From assembly GCA_026168455.1 (NCBI GenBank), contig CM047426.1:42240307-42304306 (forward strand): a stretch of DNA of 64,000 bases, given 5' to 3'. Positions 22,138 to 32,401 of this stretch are shown here, one piece after another. The notes below the pieces were generated by a model. It ran no database searches and was not told where the DNA came from. It saw only the letters and a list, made by a program, of their open reading frames with translations. This DNA comes from Theocolax elegans (taxonomy: Eukaryota; Arthropoda; Insecta; Hymenoptera; Cerocephalidae). How positions within the stretch are numbered: the first letter of the stretch is position 1; every line of letters starts with the position of its first letter. A program made the translations under genes and the position numbers.

Positions 22138-23394
22138 GGGCTATTTCACGTCAAGTGGTACGATGAAAATTTTAAATCGCTCCAAAATTTGAATTCAGGC
22201 TGGAAATATCTTTCAGAAGATAGAAAAAAATTTTTAGGTGTTAAAAATAATTTGCCTAAGAGTTATTCCACCATGAAAAATGGAAATTTTTCAATTTTTT
22301 AGAAAAATTTCTATTTTTAAAGCCATTTATCTCAAAATCTATTGATTTTTTTGAAGAAACATTAAAAACAACTTTTGTTCAAAATAATCTTTAGAACTTA
22401 TCTACCTGGGTTACAATTCTTAATTTTAAAATCTCGAAGAAATATAACGCCCGGAAATATTGAATATCAAAAAAGGCGACCACGCCACAATCGATTTTGA
22501 TCTAACACCGCTCAAAAGATCACATTTTTCGCGAGCTTTCGAATGGCGGTGGTTAGATTATTGGCCAAGACCGTTGGTGTAAGTTATACCCCATAAACCT
22601 CATAAAATCAATCATTTTCATGTATTTTAGGGCATTTATCTCAAAATCTATTGATTTTTTTGAAAAAACATTAAAAACAACTTTTGTTCAAAATAATCCT
22701 TAGAACTTAACTACCTGGGTTACAATTCTTAATTTTAAAATCTCGAAGAGATAGAACGACCGTAAATATTGAATATCAAAAAAAGGCGACCACGCCACAA
22801 TCGATTTTGATCTAACACCGCTCAAAAGATCACATTTTTTGAGAGCTTTCGAATGGCGGTGGTTAGATTATTGGCCAAGACTGCTGGTGTAAGTTATCCG
22901 CCATAAACCTCATAAAATCACTAATTTTCATGTATTTTAGGGCATAACTTACACCAGCGGTCTTGGCCAATAATCTAACCACCGCCATTCGAAAGCTCGC
23001 GAAAAATGTGATCTTTTGAGCCGTGTTAGATCAAAATCGATTGTGGCGTGGTCGCCTTTTTTTGATATTCAATATTTCCAAGTGCCCTATCTCTTCGAGA
23101 TGTTAAAATTAAGAATTGTAACCCAGGTAGATAAGTTCTTAAGATTATTTTGAACAAAAGTTATTTTTAATGTTTTTTCAAAAAAATCAATAGATTTTGA
23201 GATAAATGGCTTTAAAAATATAAATTTTTCTAAAAAATTGAAAAATGTCCATTTTTCATGGTGAAATAACTCTTAGGCAAATTATTTTTAACACCTAAAA
23301 ATTTTTTTCTATCTTCTGAAAGATATTTCCAGCCTGTTTTCAAATTTTGGAGCGATTTAAAATTTTCATCGTACCACTTGACGTGAAATAGCCC
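22138..23394. mobile_element. Palindromic family A, complete copy A3
   Basis: Ends GGGCTATTTCACGTCAAGTGG and its complement, each against (TA)n. The left arm (22138-22590) and right arm (about 22940-23394) are inverted. Between them part of the left arm is tandemly duplicated (22621-22900) with TCATAAAATCA..CATGTATTTTAGGGCA junctions. No transposase; non-autonomous (inference). Half-copies are at 2078 and 4711. Confidence 0.78.
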
Positions 23395-23628
23395 ATATAT
23401 ATATATAAGCCGAGGTAATGCTGAAGCAAGGATGAAGCGCGAGCGATCGTAACCTTTTTGGTTTGTATTAAAGTTACTTATACCTTATTAATAAATGAAA
23501 CTTATTTTACTTTTAAATCATAAGTGACTCATTCTTTTAGTAAAACCGGCTTTTATCTGCAACAATGTTTAAAGAGTGTAGTGGTAGTTTGATAAGAGAT
23601 GACAATATATATATATATATATATATAT
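23395..23628. other. Spacer with two (TA)n tracts
   Basis: TA runs at 23395-23406 and 23605-23628 bracket about 200 bp of unique sequence (start GCCGAGGTAATGCTGAAGC). The second run is the insertion site of the Gypsy element. Confidence 0.7.
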
Positions 23629-24887
23629 TGTCACGGGGCCTGCCTCTAATTAAGGCCGAAATTAGAAGCATGGCCATAAGGGCCACGGTATCGGGTCTCT
23701 ACCTCTCTCGAAGCGGTCAGTGCGACCCGCGCGTACCGATGTGCTTCCCTTGGCCGCACTGTGCAATACCGGTACCTCCGTTAAGTCGGGCGGCTTTTCC
23801 TTGTCGTCCGGGTATGATGACACGGGGAGCACCGCGCTCTCCGTGTTTGTCTCTCAGCCTTACCTTTATCTTAGCCTTCGAGTAAGCGAACTCAAGAGGC
23901 TAATTACTCGGCCTGAGTCTCGCCTTTACACGGTGGTTTTAAAATATTCAGAATTCAATTGACAACACGCCACACACATGCAAAAGTAAATGAACTCAAG
24001 TTGAAGAATTAATCATGTTTGATTTATTAAACGAAATCAAAGGATAAACGGGTTACAACTAAAGAAGATTACAAAGAAATACAATAAGGTGTGCGGTTGT
24101 GTCGTATAGACGTTACGCAAAGTCGCGATTAGTGTCTTATATGAAGACGCGTCGATCCCTCGGCGGGATCGTCATGAGCTATCAGTCGAGGAAAGCCTAA
24201 CGAGGTTCAGCTCTAAGTATTAGAGTGAGATAGACGGGAGTCGCCGGTCGAGTCGTCCCTTCTCCCTCGCTCTCGATTTACGAATGCGTTGTCCGCTGGC
24301 AACGATGATCCGTTCGCGATCGCGAACATTGAAACGTGGGATCTTATCACAACTTACGCTTGATGTGGCGTCCTTACAATGCCCCAGACGCCAAGTACGC
24401 CTTAGGCCTCCTAGCCGCCTGTCAGGCAGGTAGCCTTCTCGTCGAGGCAAGGACCAAGGAAAGTCACAGAAGAAGAGATGTCGGAGCACGTCGCGCACTA
24501 TCTCCTTCGTGGCACGATACCCACACGAACCACTATGTCGAACCCCGCTTCCTTGGGCTTGCTGTGCTTCCTCGCGTCTACAGCAATAGCACGCGTACCC
24601 CGGAGAAACGTACCGATTCTCGATCGCCCGTTCGCGTCGCGGTGGAATTCCCTCACACGTGTTGCCTATTCGCTCGTAGCTCGGCCTAGCTAAACAGTAG
24701 CGTTGACCGTCCTTCGCCGTACTGAATTTTGCGTGGGCCATCTAGAGGTCCTCTCTCCTTTCCTTACGCAGGGATCGTTGTTCGTTCGCCGCGCCGTTTC
24801 CGCGTAAAGTTATTATATCGAATACTCGTGTTTACTAAACTATATTAATTCAATTCAAAACGTCTTTTAATAATATATACCGTGACA
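23629..24887 (-). repeat. Gypsy 3' LTR
   Basis: 1259 bp, ending TGTCACGG..CCGTGACA. It matches 36606-37760 along its length but differs at roughly one base in ten to fifteen by eye, and contains about 105 bp (around 24690-24790) absent from the other LTR. A 173-codon minus frame inside it is LTR sequence, not a gene. Confidence 0.88.
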
Positions 24888-24897
24888 CCCCTCCGCC
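24888..24897 (-). other. Gypsy polypurine tract
   Basis: GGCGGAGGGG on the minus strand, directly before the 3' LTR start TGTCACGG. It primes plus-strand DNA synthesis in LTR elements. Confidence 0.75.
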
Positions 24898-25005
24898 AGA
24901 CGCTGGATAACCTACCGTTTTACAGCTCTGTATTTCAAATCAACTTAATCAGGTGAATACCTTCGATTATTGAGTATTGTAATATAAAAATAAAGGATAT
25001 ACACG

Positions 25006-25890
25006 TTACAGAAACATTATCTTATAAGCAAACTTTTGATAAAATCTTATTGCGACTCCTTGCGTGGAGTCACATAGAGCTTGTAATGGAAACGCTTCTC
25101 CGGGCATTGGTGATATTGGATAGCGGCACACATAGCAGCGGTGCTCCTTTGGACGGGTGATGCGATAAGTTCGTTTCGCCGCTTCCCTTTCCATCTTTAA
25201 TTTGAGGAAAAGCTCCTGTTTCTTGGCTTCTTCGACTTCCCGTCTAGCTTGACATAGGCGAGCTTCTGCTGACCTTCCTACGCGCTTGACTCATTCAAGA
25301 GCTTCTTGGCGTTCGCGCCGTGCGCGCTTGAGCTCTCCTTGCGCTTTTCCAGCGAGGCGTTCTTCTTCTCGACGTACTTGCTCGTTCCGACGTCTTTCAG
25401 CCACGATTGCCGCGGTCCCATTCGACGGTGAGAGCTTCACCGTCGATTCTTCCTTCGCGCCGTAGCGTATCGTAACGAGTGTACGCGGACTCTTCTCTCC
25501 CTTCGAGGTACAGCCGTTATTCCCATACCGCTTGTAGTTCCTTCTTTAAGAGGAACCATTCTCTCTTCAAATCGTACGTTGCGGCTTCCTTTTCTTCTGG
25601 GAGCGTCGTAGGACAGGTATCTCCTCCGTTACCTCGTATGCCGCCTTTGGTGTTATAGGCGGTTTTACCATGCTCGCTATACAAGCTATGGGGCTCGGTC
25701 CCATCGTCTCCAGTATAAATCTGCAGCATCCAGCAGTACGTCCGTGGCTGGAGTACCGCCTTTGGTTTTTAACTGCGCCATGAGGGATATTAAGCGCGCG
25801 ACGTTCGCCAGTCGCGTGGGATCTATAGGAGGTGCCTCCTTGGAGCTGGCCCCTGCAACCAGTCTTCCTTCCATATTTGGGAAGTTCGTC
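25006..25890 (-). pseudogene. Extra 3' ORF of the Gypsy element behind a splice acceptor
   Basis: Downstream of integrase, a minus-strand CCTTTTGTTTTACAG acceptor ends at 25891 and the frame starts at 25890: TNFPNMEGRLVAGASS, then APPIDPTRLANVARLISLMA (25901-25686). A charged, coiled-coil-like segment rich in Arg/Glu (about 25430-25200, frame broken) follows, then a Cys motif CYVCRYPISPMPGEAF (to 25006). It is not a recognisable envelope: no signal peptide or membrane segment is visible. The position and splice site suggest expression from a spliced mRNA. At least two frame breaks. Confidence 0.5.
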
Positions 25891-25915
25891 CTGTAAAACA
25901 AAAGGAAAAGAAAGG

Positions 25916-26263
25916 TTAGGAAAGTGGGCGCGCCTGAGAATTTCTCGTTGTTCGCGTTTTTCTCGGTGAGAAGGTTGTTTGATCGATCGGATTAATTTTC
26001 TTCTTCGAACCCTTTGGTGGATCTCGATTTACGCGCGCGTCATTAGTTGTATTTTCTGGCGTTCTATTGAATACGCGCGACGTTATTATTCCGTTTTTCT
26101 GCGGTCTTTCTCGCTTTTTCACGCATCGCGGTTTATCGACGCTCGTTTCTTTCGTTTCCGAGGCGCACTCACCTGTTTCGCTCGCCTTTGGGCTATCCGA
26201 TCCCCTTCTATCCTTACATCGGGCGCGCTCGCTCGTTTTGCTCGACGTTGGCGGGTCGCTCAT
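25916..26263 (-). CDS. Basic, low-complexity tail between integrase and 3' ORF
   Basis: A 115-codon frame, highly charged and rich in Ser/Lys/Arg/Thr, following the integrase C-terminus. It probably is the end of pol or an intron-containing linker before the splice acceptor at 25891. No domain recognised. Confidence 0.35.
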   Translation of the reverse strand: MSDPPTSSKTSERARCKDRRGSDSPKASETGECASETKETSVDKPRCVKKRERPQKNGIITSRVFNRTPENTTNDARVNRDPPKGSKKKINPIDQTTFSPRKTRTTRNSQARPLS

Positions 26264-26270
26264 CGCCTCT

Positions 26271-27383
26271 TCATACGCTTTCCCCCGGTGGTTGAACGAA
26301 TTTGTCGTCGACGTCCCTTTCTTGATCCTCTTCCTCTTTGTGTCGTTTTAGATGGACTATGTGTATTGGTTTTTCCGTTTTTCCATTTTCATGCATTAGT
26401 TCGTAGGTATTGTTACCTAGTTTTGCTACAACCAAGTATGGGCCTACGAATTTAGGAGCTAACTTCGAGGCTAGTCCTTGAGCTGCGGAGGAAAGCACTC
26501 GATTCCTTTCGCCGTACCGTTTCTCTAAGTTGTAAAATTACTTCGCGCTTATCCGCGTCGAAATATTTGGCCTGTCTGCTCCGGGACTCTTCCGAATTTA
26601 TATTCGCCTTTTCGTGCAAATCCGGTAATCGAAGCATTTTCTCTTTCCATGCTTCGATAGTTTCGTTTTGCAAGGAAGTCTCTACGGCTCGCTCTTGTTC
26701 TCGACGAGCCGTTTTTGGCGAATGAGGTTGTCTACCGTAATTTAACAGGTGGAACTTTGCTCAGCCGAATTGATGGCGAAGATTAATTCTGGTAATTTTT
26801 CTCGCCATGTTCTGTGTCTTTTCGTGGTGTACCCCAATTTTCTCGGGTATTTGTCGATGGTACGGTTTTTGAATTCCGTACCATTATCTGAGACAAACGT
26901 CTCCGACGTGCCGAATCTTAAGATCACTCTCTCTTTCTAATGTCTGAGAATCGTCACTGCATTCGCTGCCCGAATGGGTACGCATTCTACCCATCGTGTG
27001 AACAGATCTTGGAATATAAGGATGTACTCGTATCCTTGTTTATTCTTTGGTAAGGGTCCCATCACGTCTCCTGCTACGATCTGCTATGGGCGTTCGACCA
27101 TTCGTCGTCCCATTAGGCGAGTCGGTGCACGTTTTTCAACTTTACATTGTTGGCAAATTAAACATTTTTGGACGTGCACTGCTACGTCTTTATGATACTG
27201 CGGCCAGTAATACTGTTGCTTGACTCGCGCGAAAGTCTTCTCGCGACCAAGATGTCCAGCAGTTGGATCGTCGTGACATTCATTCAAGACGATCTCCCTC
27301 CTCTCCTTTGGCACGAATAGCTTCCATGCGTCGTAGTCTCCAATATTATCTTCGATTTTAGGGTCTGGACGGTACGTATACAA
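26271..27383 (-). pseudogene. Gypsy integrase
   Basis: From 27383: zinc-binding segment (NECHDDPTAGHLG..QKCLICQQC), then FQDLFTRWVE with the first catalytic Asp (about 27025) and FVSDNGTEFKN with the second (about 26895). The region that should carry the catalytic Glu is deleted: GTEFKNRTIDKYPRKLGYTT runs straight into RTWREKLPELIFA. A C-terminal chromatin/DNA-binding part follows (FVGPYLVVAKLGNN, about 26430). A 19-bp deletion near 26748 also breaks the frame here but not in the duplicate at 29388-30147. Integrates the cDNA in intact relatives. Confidence 0.8.
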
Positions 27384-27456
27384 ATTGCCCCCCTATAACC
27401 TTTCGAGTTAGGTGGTTCCCCGGGTTTTCTTGTACTTCTTTTACTAAATGTAAGTA

Positions 27457-27891
27457 CTAATAATCAGTTGTTGTCGAGGCCCATGTGACTGCTTCGATAG
27501 TTACGTCGTCGTCCTCGAACATTCTCGAGAGTGCATCGGGCACGTGATGCAGCGCTCCTTTTCTGTATTCGGTATCGAACGTGTAACCTTGTAGTTCGAG
27601 AGCCCATCTCGCTAATCTGCCTGTTTGATTATGTAAGTTACATAACCACCTTAGGCTGATGTGGTCCGTGATTACTTTAAAGTTATACCCCTCTATATAT
27701 GAGCGAAACTTTTTTATGACCCAAATTACGGCGAGGCATTCTCTTTCTGTCACGCTGTAATTTCGTTCTGCCTGAGTCATCGTACGGCTAGCAAACTCGA
27801 GTACGTGTTCGTTGCCATCGATATCTTGAGTGAGTACCGCTCCCAAGCCGAATTCTTGGATCTTCCCAAGAAATCTTGGATTGACCCTCAA
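27457..27891 (-). CDS. Gypsy RNase H domain
   Basis: Open for 144 codons. FGLGAVLTQDIDG, FASRTMTQAERNYSVTEREC (catalytic Glu), FKVITDHISLRWL (Asp) and the ending GALHHVPDALSRM are typical of Ty3/Gypsy RNase H. It degrades the RNA of the RNA/DNA hybrid. It is cut off from RT by frame breaks. Confidence 0.8.
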   Translation of the reverse strand: MRVNPRFLGKIQEFGLGAVLTQDIDGNEHVLEFASRTMTQAERNYSVTERECLAVIWVIKKFRSYIEGYNFKVITDHISLRWLCNLHNQTGRLARWALELQGYTFDTEYRKGALHHVPDALSRMFEDDDVTIEAVTWASTTTDY

Positions 27892-27899
27892 AGATCGAC

Positions 27900-28250
27900 A
27901 TTTCCTTCTTTTCTTAACCTACAATGGAGGGTACACAAAATTTACCGGTCTTGATTTTTCTTCCATTGGTATTTGATGGTACGCGTTGCTTATGTCGAGC
28001 TTACTGATATAGCGAGATTTCTGCAGTTTTCTCAGTATATCATCCATCCTTGGTAATGGGTATGCATTTAGTTTTGATACCGCATTGACTTTTCGATAAG
28101 CCGCTTGTTGACGGTTATATTACGTCGTTTTTAAGCATCTCTTCAATTTGCGTATCCATCTTCTCTTCGATTTTTCTTGAAATCGGAAAATATCGTTGTT
28201 TTATTGGTTTAGTTGCCCCAACGTCGCTGTCGTGTTCGATCCAGTTTGTT
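27900..28250 (-). pseudogene. Gypsy reverse transcriptase, internally deleted
   Basis: Just after the protease frame come RYFPISRKIEEKMDTQIEEM (start of RT) and then, with frame changes, blocks like AYPLPRMDDILRKLQ and SRYISKLDI. The palm with YxDD is absent; RNase H follows directly. At most 110 of about 250 expected residues remain. Confidence 0.65.
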
Positions 28251-28837
28251 CAGCCCAGTTGTTCTTTGTTCGTGCCGAGAACTCGTGCGAGTAGGTGATC
28301 AAGCTGCTCGCGTTGTTCTTGCTCAATATCTGTGAGGCCGATAAACGCAAGTGTGAGAGTCTCTTCTTGTCCGACTCCCGCTACGTCCAATTTAAAGGTA
28401 TTTCCTGACTCTTTTACTAATAATTCGTTTTTGCTAGAATCTAATGTTGCGCCGAAGGCTCGCAAAATATTCGAACCTACATAGCAATCGTCGTCGAGGT
28501 CGGGTAAAATCGCTACTCTTATGTCTTTGCGTATGCCGCCGACCTCGAATAGTAAGTATACGTAGCTCGCTACCAAAAGTTTGAAACCTCCTGCGACGCG
28601 CGCGTTTTTCGTTTCGGTGGGGATTACCATTCTACCGCACGAGCTTGCTATTTGTAATCCCATCGAATTCATTATGGTGCATGAACAACCTGAATCGTAC
28701 AATGCACGAATTCGATAATCGTTTATATTTACTTGCAGCCACCATCGCTTTTCGTCATCTTCTTTTTGCGATTGCTGCAAATTTTCTTCGTTTTCAACGT
28801 TTCTTCTATCGACGCTCTTCTCCTGAGCGTCGTTCAC
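28250..28837 (-). CDS. Gypsy aspartic protease
   Basis: 195 codons. RALYDSGCSCTIMN has the catalytic DSG, and YVGSNILRAFGATLD the second conserved loop. It processes the Gag-Pol polyprotein. The C-terminal stretch LDHLLARVLGTNKEQLG begins the linker to RT, where a stop is reached. Confidence 0.75.
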   Translation of the reverse strand: MNDAQEKSVDRRNVENEENLQQSQKEDDEKRWWLQVNINDYRIRALYDSGCSCTIMNSMGLQIASSCGRMVIPTETKNARVAGGFKLLVASYVYLLFEVGGIRKDIRVAILPDLDDDCYVGSNILRAFGATLDSSKNELLVKESGNTFKLDVAGVGQEETLTLAFIGLTDIEQEQREQLDHLLARVLGTNKEQLG

Positions 28838-28845
28838 AGCGCTTT

Positions 28846-29387
28846 ACTCTGTTTAGTTATGCTGTTATCCAAGGCCTGAGGATTGTGTGGGTTGAGCGCC
28901 GCAGCTTCGCTTACGCGCTCCTCTTTCCGTTTCCCGCTGGCTTGATGCAGTCTTTTGCTAAATGGTCTTGTACGTTGCAGTTAAAACATATCCGTGTTTC
29001 CTGTGTTCGATTTGGGTTGTTTGATTGTTTTCTCTTACTTTCGTATATTTTAGGTTCGCTTTTTACTTGTTTCTAATAAATGAATCTTTCCGAGGGGGGC
29101 TTCTTTTTCCCTCCTCTCCTTTTCGGATCGTATTCTTTATTGCTGGTTCTTGTAGTTTCTTGAATGCATTTTCGATGCATTTTGAAATCGACTCTATTAG
29201 ATTGGGAGTCGTTGTTGCTCCGCTTTCTTGTTGCGCTGCTGCGACTGCGGTTTGTTCCTCCGAAAGTTTACTGCTACCTTATATGCTAGTTCTGGTAGCA
29301 ATGTCGACTCCGGCGGTGGTGGTGGCCTGAATGCTCTCTCTGCTTCAATTACCGCTTCAGCTTCGACTGCTAAGCTGTGTACGCTTT
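28846..29387 (-). pseudogene. Gypsy gag C-terminus with zinc knuckle
   Basis: At about 28990-28940 CFNCNVQDHLAKDC is a perfect CX2CX4HX4C nucleocapsid knuckle. Upstream SLAVEAEAVIEAERAFRPPP (from about 29380) is Pro-rich gag spacer. It is separated from the gag N-terminus by the integrase duplication at 29388-30147. Confidence 0.65.
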
Positions 29388-30147
29388 CCCCCGGTGGTTG
29401 AACGAATTTGTCGTCGACGTCCCTTTCTTGATCCTCTTCCGCTTTGTGTCGTTTTAGATGGACTGTGTATTGATTTTTCCGTTTTTCCATTTTCATGCAT
29501 TTGTTCGTAGGTATTGTTACCTAGTTTTGCTACATCCAAGTATGGGCCTACGAATTTAGGAGCTAACTTCGAGGCTAGTCCTTGAGCTGCGGAGGAAAGC
29601 ACTCGATTCCTTTCGCCGTACCGTTTCTCTAAGTTGTAAAATTACTTCGCGCTTATCCGCGTCGAAATATTTGGCCTGTCTGCTCCGGGACTCTTCCGAA
29701 TTTATATTCGCCTTTTCGTGCAAATCCGGTAATCGAAGCATTTTCTCTTTCCATGCTTCGATAGTTTCGTTTTGCAAGGAAGTCTCTACGGCTCGCTCTT
29801 GTTCTCGACGAGCCGTTTTTGGCGAATGAGGTTGTCTACCGTAATTTAACAGTGCCGGGCTCCAGCCCGTGGAACTTTGCTCAGCCGAATTGATGGCGAA
29901 GATTAATTCTGGTAATTTTTCTCGCCATGTTCTGTGTCTTTTCGTGGTGTACCCCAATTTTCTCGGGTATTTGTCGATGGTACGGTTTTTGAATTCCGTA
30001 CCATTATCTGAGACAAACGTCTCCGACGTGCCGAATCTTAAGATCACTCTCTCTTTCTAATGTCTGAGAATCGTCACTGCATTCGCTGCCCGAATGGGTA
30101 CGCATTCTACCCATCGTGTGAACAGATCTTGGAATATAAGGATGTAC
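29388..30147 (-). repeat. Duplicated integrase segment inside gag
   Basis: Near-identical copy of 26278-27027, with only a few substitutions. It keeps 19 bp (around GTGCCGGGCTCCAGCCCG) missing at 26748, so here ORF 30047-29556 is longer. The junctions carry short homologies (TACGCTTTCCCCCGG and TACCTAGTTTTGCTACA), as expected for template switching during reverse transcription (inference). Both copies share the loss of the catalytic-Glu region, so that deletion is older than the duplication. Confidence 0.85.
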
Positions 30148-30154
30148 CTAGTTT

Positions 30155-31346
30155 TGCTACAAACAAGCTGTGTAGCGATTCAATGCTATTAAATTCGTCG
30201 CGGCGAATTAATTTTTGTAATTCAGGTAGCATGTTTCTATGTAATAAGTCTAGCCGTTGTGTCAAATTCGGTTCCGGTCTTGTTTTTGCAATAAACATAC
30301 CAGACATGCAATGTAAATTTGCACGGGCTCGTCTCGCAGTTGTATGCGCGCGTTTGCTTCGACAATTAATTTCTGTCGAAGTCTGTTTGACTCGTACCAT
30401 CGTCTCGCTGCTTCGCAAAATTTATTCCAAGAGTTTCATGGGTTGCGCCGCATTCTCAACCATACGGCTGCGACGCCTGTAAATAACTCGGTTAATGCAG
30501 AGAGTAACTCCGTTTCTGTTAAACGAGATGTTTTACTGCATTCCTCTACTCGTGTGATAAAATGGTCCATGCTTTGGTTTTTATCGCCATTAAATCGTAC
30601 GTTTCATCTGCGTACAATTTGTCCGACGTCGCGAGTATTATTTGAACTCAGCGACTGGTTTTGTATAAATGTATGTGAGCGCGCTTGCTCGACCTCTTGC
30701 ATTCGGGTATTGGCACGTAAACGTGTCATGGAAGTTCACGTGTGTCCGTTGTTTGTTATTTCGCGGCAACATCTACATCCTGCATCCGTGTGTCCTGTCA
30801 TTCTTTTGTTAAGTCCATGACTTGTAGTTAAAGGTCCTTTACTTGGTTTGATAGGTCCCCCATAAACTTGACCATTTCCGTCGGCATGTCGTACTGTTTT
30901 TCGTCGTGTATTTCGAGCGTTATCCACCTGTTTGGGTCTGTTTGCTCGTTTGCTGGTCTGTTTCTTTCTTCGACCGGTTCACTAACGCCGGTCGGTGCCG
31001 TGTTTACTTGAATTAGCGGGTCTCGTACGAGTATTTCTAAAGGATGCCTTGTCGTGGCTTCGTTGTCCTCGTCGCTTTCGACCGATGTGGCTTTTTGTTT
31101 ATATTCGTCTATAAACGTTTGCCTCAACGCGAATCTGTTTTGGCGGGTTGTTTCGTCGTCCGCCTCTTCACCGAGTTTGAAGTCGGTACCTGTATAGTTA
31201 CCGAGTAGCCACTTTTCGATTCTACTCAGCTGTTCGAGTTTCGTTCCGGAATCGATCAGCTGCATGTATCTAAGGGCTTCGTGGATATTTTCTGAGCTTA
31301 AGCTCCAGCACCAGTCTTCGAGTGCACGGATGATTTCGTCGGCCAA
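30155..31346 (-). pseudogene. Gypsy gag N-terminal part
   Basis: From 31346 (TTG where an ATG is expected) ADEIIRALEDWCWSLSSENI runs to 30828, rich in acidic residues and with a conserved-looking IEKWLLGNYTG. After frame changes, 30418-30107 reads through LDLLHRNMLPELQKLIRRDEF, similar to capsid segments of insect Gypsy gag. Assembles the particle in relatives. Confidence 0.6.
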
Positions 31347-31994
31347 CTTAAATTACGCCGCTTATCAATTCTATAAACGCTTATTCACAGACAATCGTGC
31401 GCTTGATATTATAAGCGTCTAATTGTTGTGTTTACAATATAAAATACTAGTGTACCTAACCTGCACACTATTGTCTGTGTTACTCTATTCGCAGAGTATT
31501 TATAAGTGCGAGTACGGGCTTCCTATATTGTGCGAATTGCCGCTTTGCAATTCGCTTAACCGCCTACACCCTCAGAAAAATTTAACTTTTTGAAGGAGTA
31601 TATTAGTTTAATGTGAAGCAAAATTTTCCTTCGCTATGAAAATAAAACAACTTTAATTTTAAACCCAAAAAATGAACTCCAATTTCCGATTTTAATAATT
31701 GTTTCTCCTTTAAAAAAATTATATTTTTCTCACGAAGTTAGTGGCTATTTTCTCTAAATTATTATATGAATACTTTTGTTAGTAAAAAGGAAGAAAACAA
31801 GCAGAAAGAAAAAAATAGATAATTAATAGACTCCTATATTAATTTTTCAATAATTGTATTTTAATAAATATGCCAAATTTTTCTCGATAAATTTTTCCTG
31901 TTATTTCCAGTTGAATGACTTAATCATCCTTGCATTAACTAAATTTTATTTATTTTGATCATTAATCCTTAAATAAATTTATTTATTATAGTAG
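31347..31994. other. Gypsy leader fragment and AT-rich insert
   Basis: 31347-31560 looks like Gypsy 5' leader; on the minus strand it includes CAGGTTAGGT, a possible splice donor. 31560-31994 is much more AT-rich and stop-filled and seems foreign to the leader, perhaps brought in with the SINE/BEL. Confidence 0.4.
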
Positions 31995-32345
31995 TAGAGC
32001 CGCGGTGGTTCATGGGTAGAGCTCCCGACTCTCACACCGAGGGTCGTGGGTTCGATCCCAGACGTGTACCTCTGAAAATTTTTTCATGTGCATTTTTCGA
32101 ACACCACGACTCAGTGGCTCGGCGTGTCACTATAATGTGACGCCAGTTCAGGTGCGCGTGCGTTTCGTGCACTTGTCAGTGCATGAGAGGCACGGGCATC
32201 TGAACTATAGGGAACGTTAGGGACGCGAAGATGTAAAGAAGATCGCGGTGGTTCCATCGGGAGGACAGGAAACTGTAATTATTAGACTAATTACAGTGAC
32301 CGATGATATCTTCCGATGGACACAAGCACCACTGTTTCATTTATA
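31995..32345 (+). repeat. tRNA-derived SINE, second family
   Basis: The tRNA-like head at 31997-32070 has a perfect B box GGTTCGATCCC (32049-32059) and A-box-like TGGTTCATGGGTAGAG. The body carries GTGACGCCAGTTCAGG and ends in AT-rich sequence near 32345. Pol III-type internal promoter by analogy. It lies just upstream of the BEL gag; no clear target duplication. Confidence 0.75.
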
Positions 32346-32401
32346 TCATTTTAATATACATACATATAATAATAGTAATTTTAATTTTATATCATTAATT
32401 A

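Noticed and set aside
22021..22302. 93-codon plus-strand ORF
   Set aside because: Runs through (TA)n into the arm of palindromic element A3; a chance frame.
24220..24741. 173-codon minus-strand ORF
   Set aside because: Lies entirely inside the Gypsy 3' LTR; the equivalent frame in the other LTR is broken.
26749..26940. Plus-strand ORF (and its twin at 29869-30060)
   Set aside because: Antisense shadow of the Gypsy integrase.
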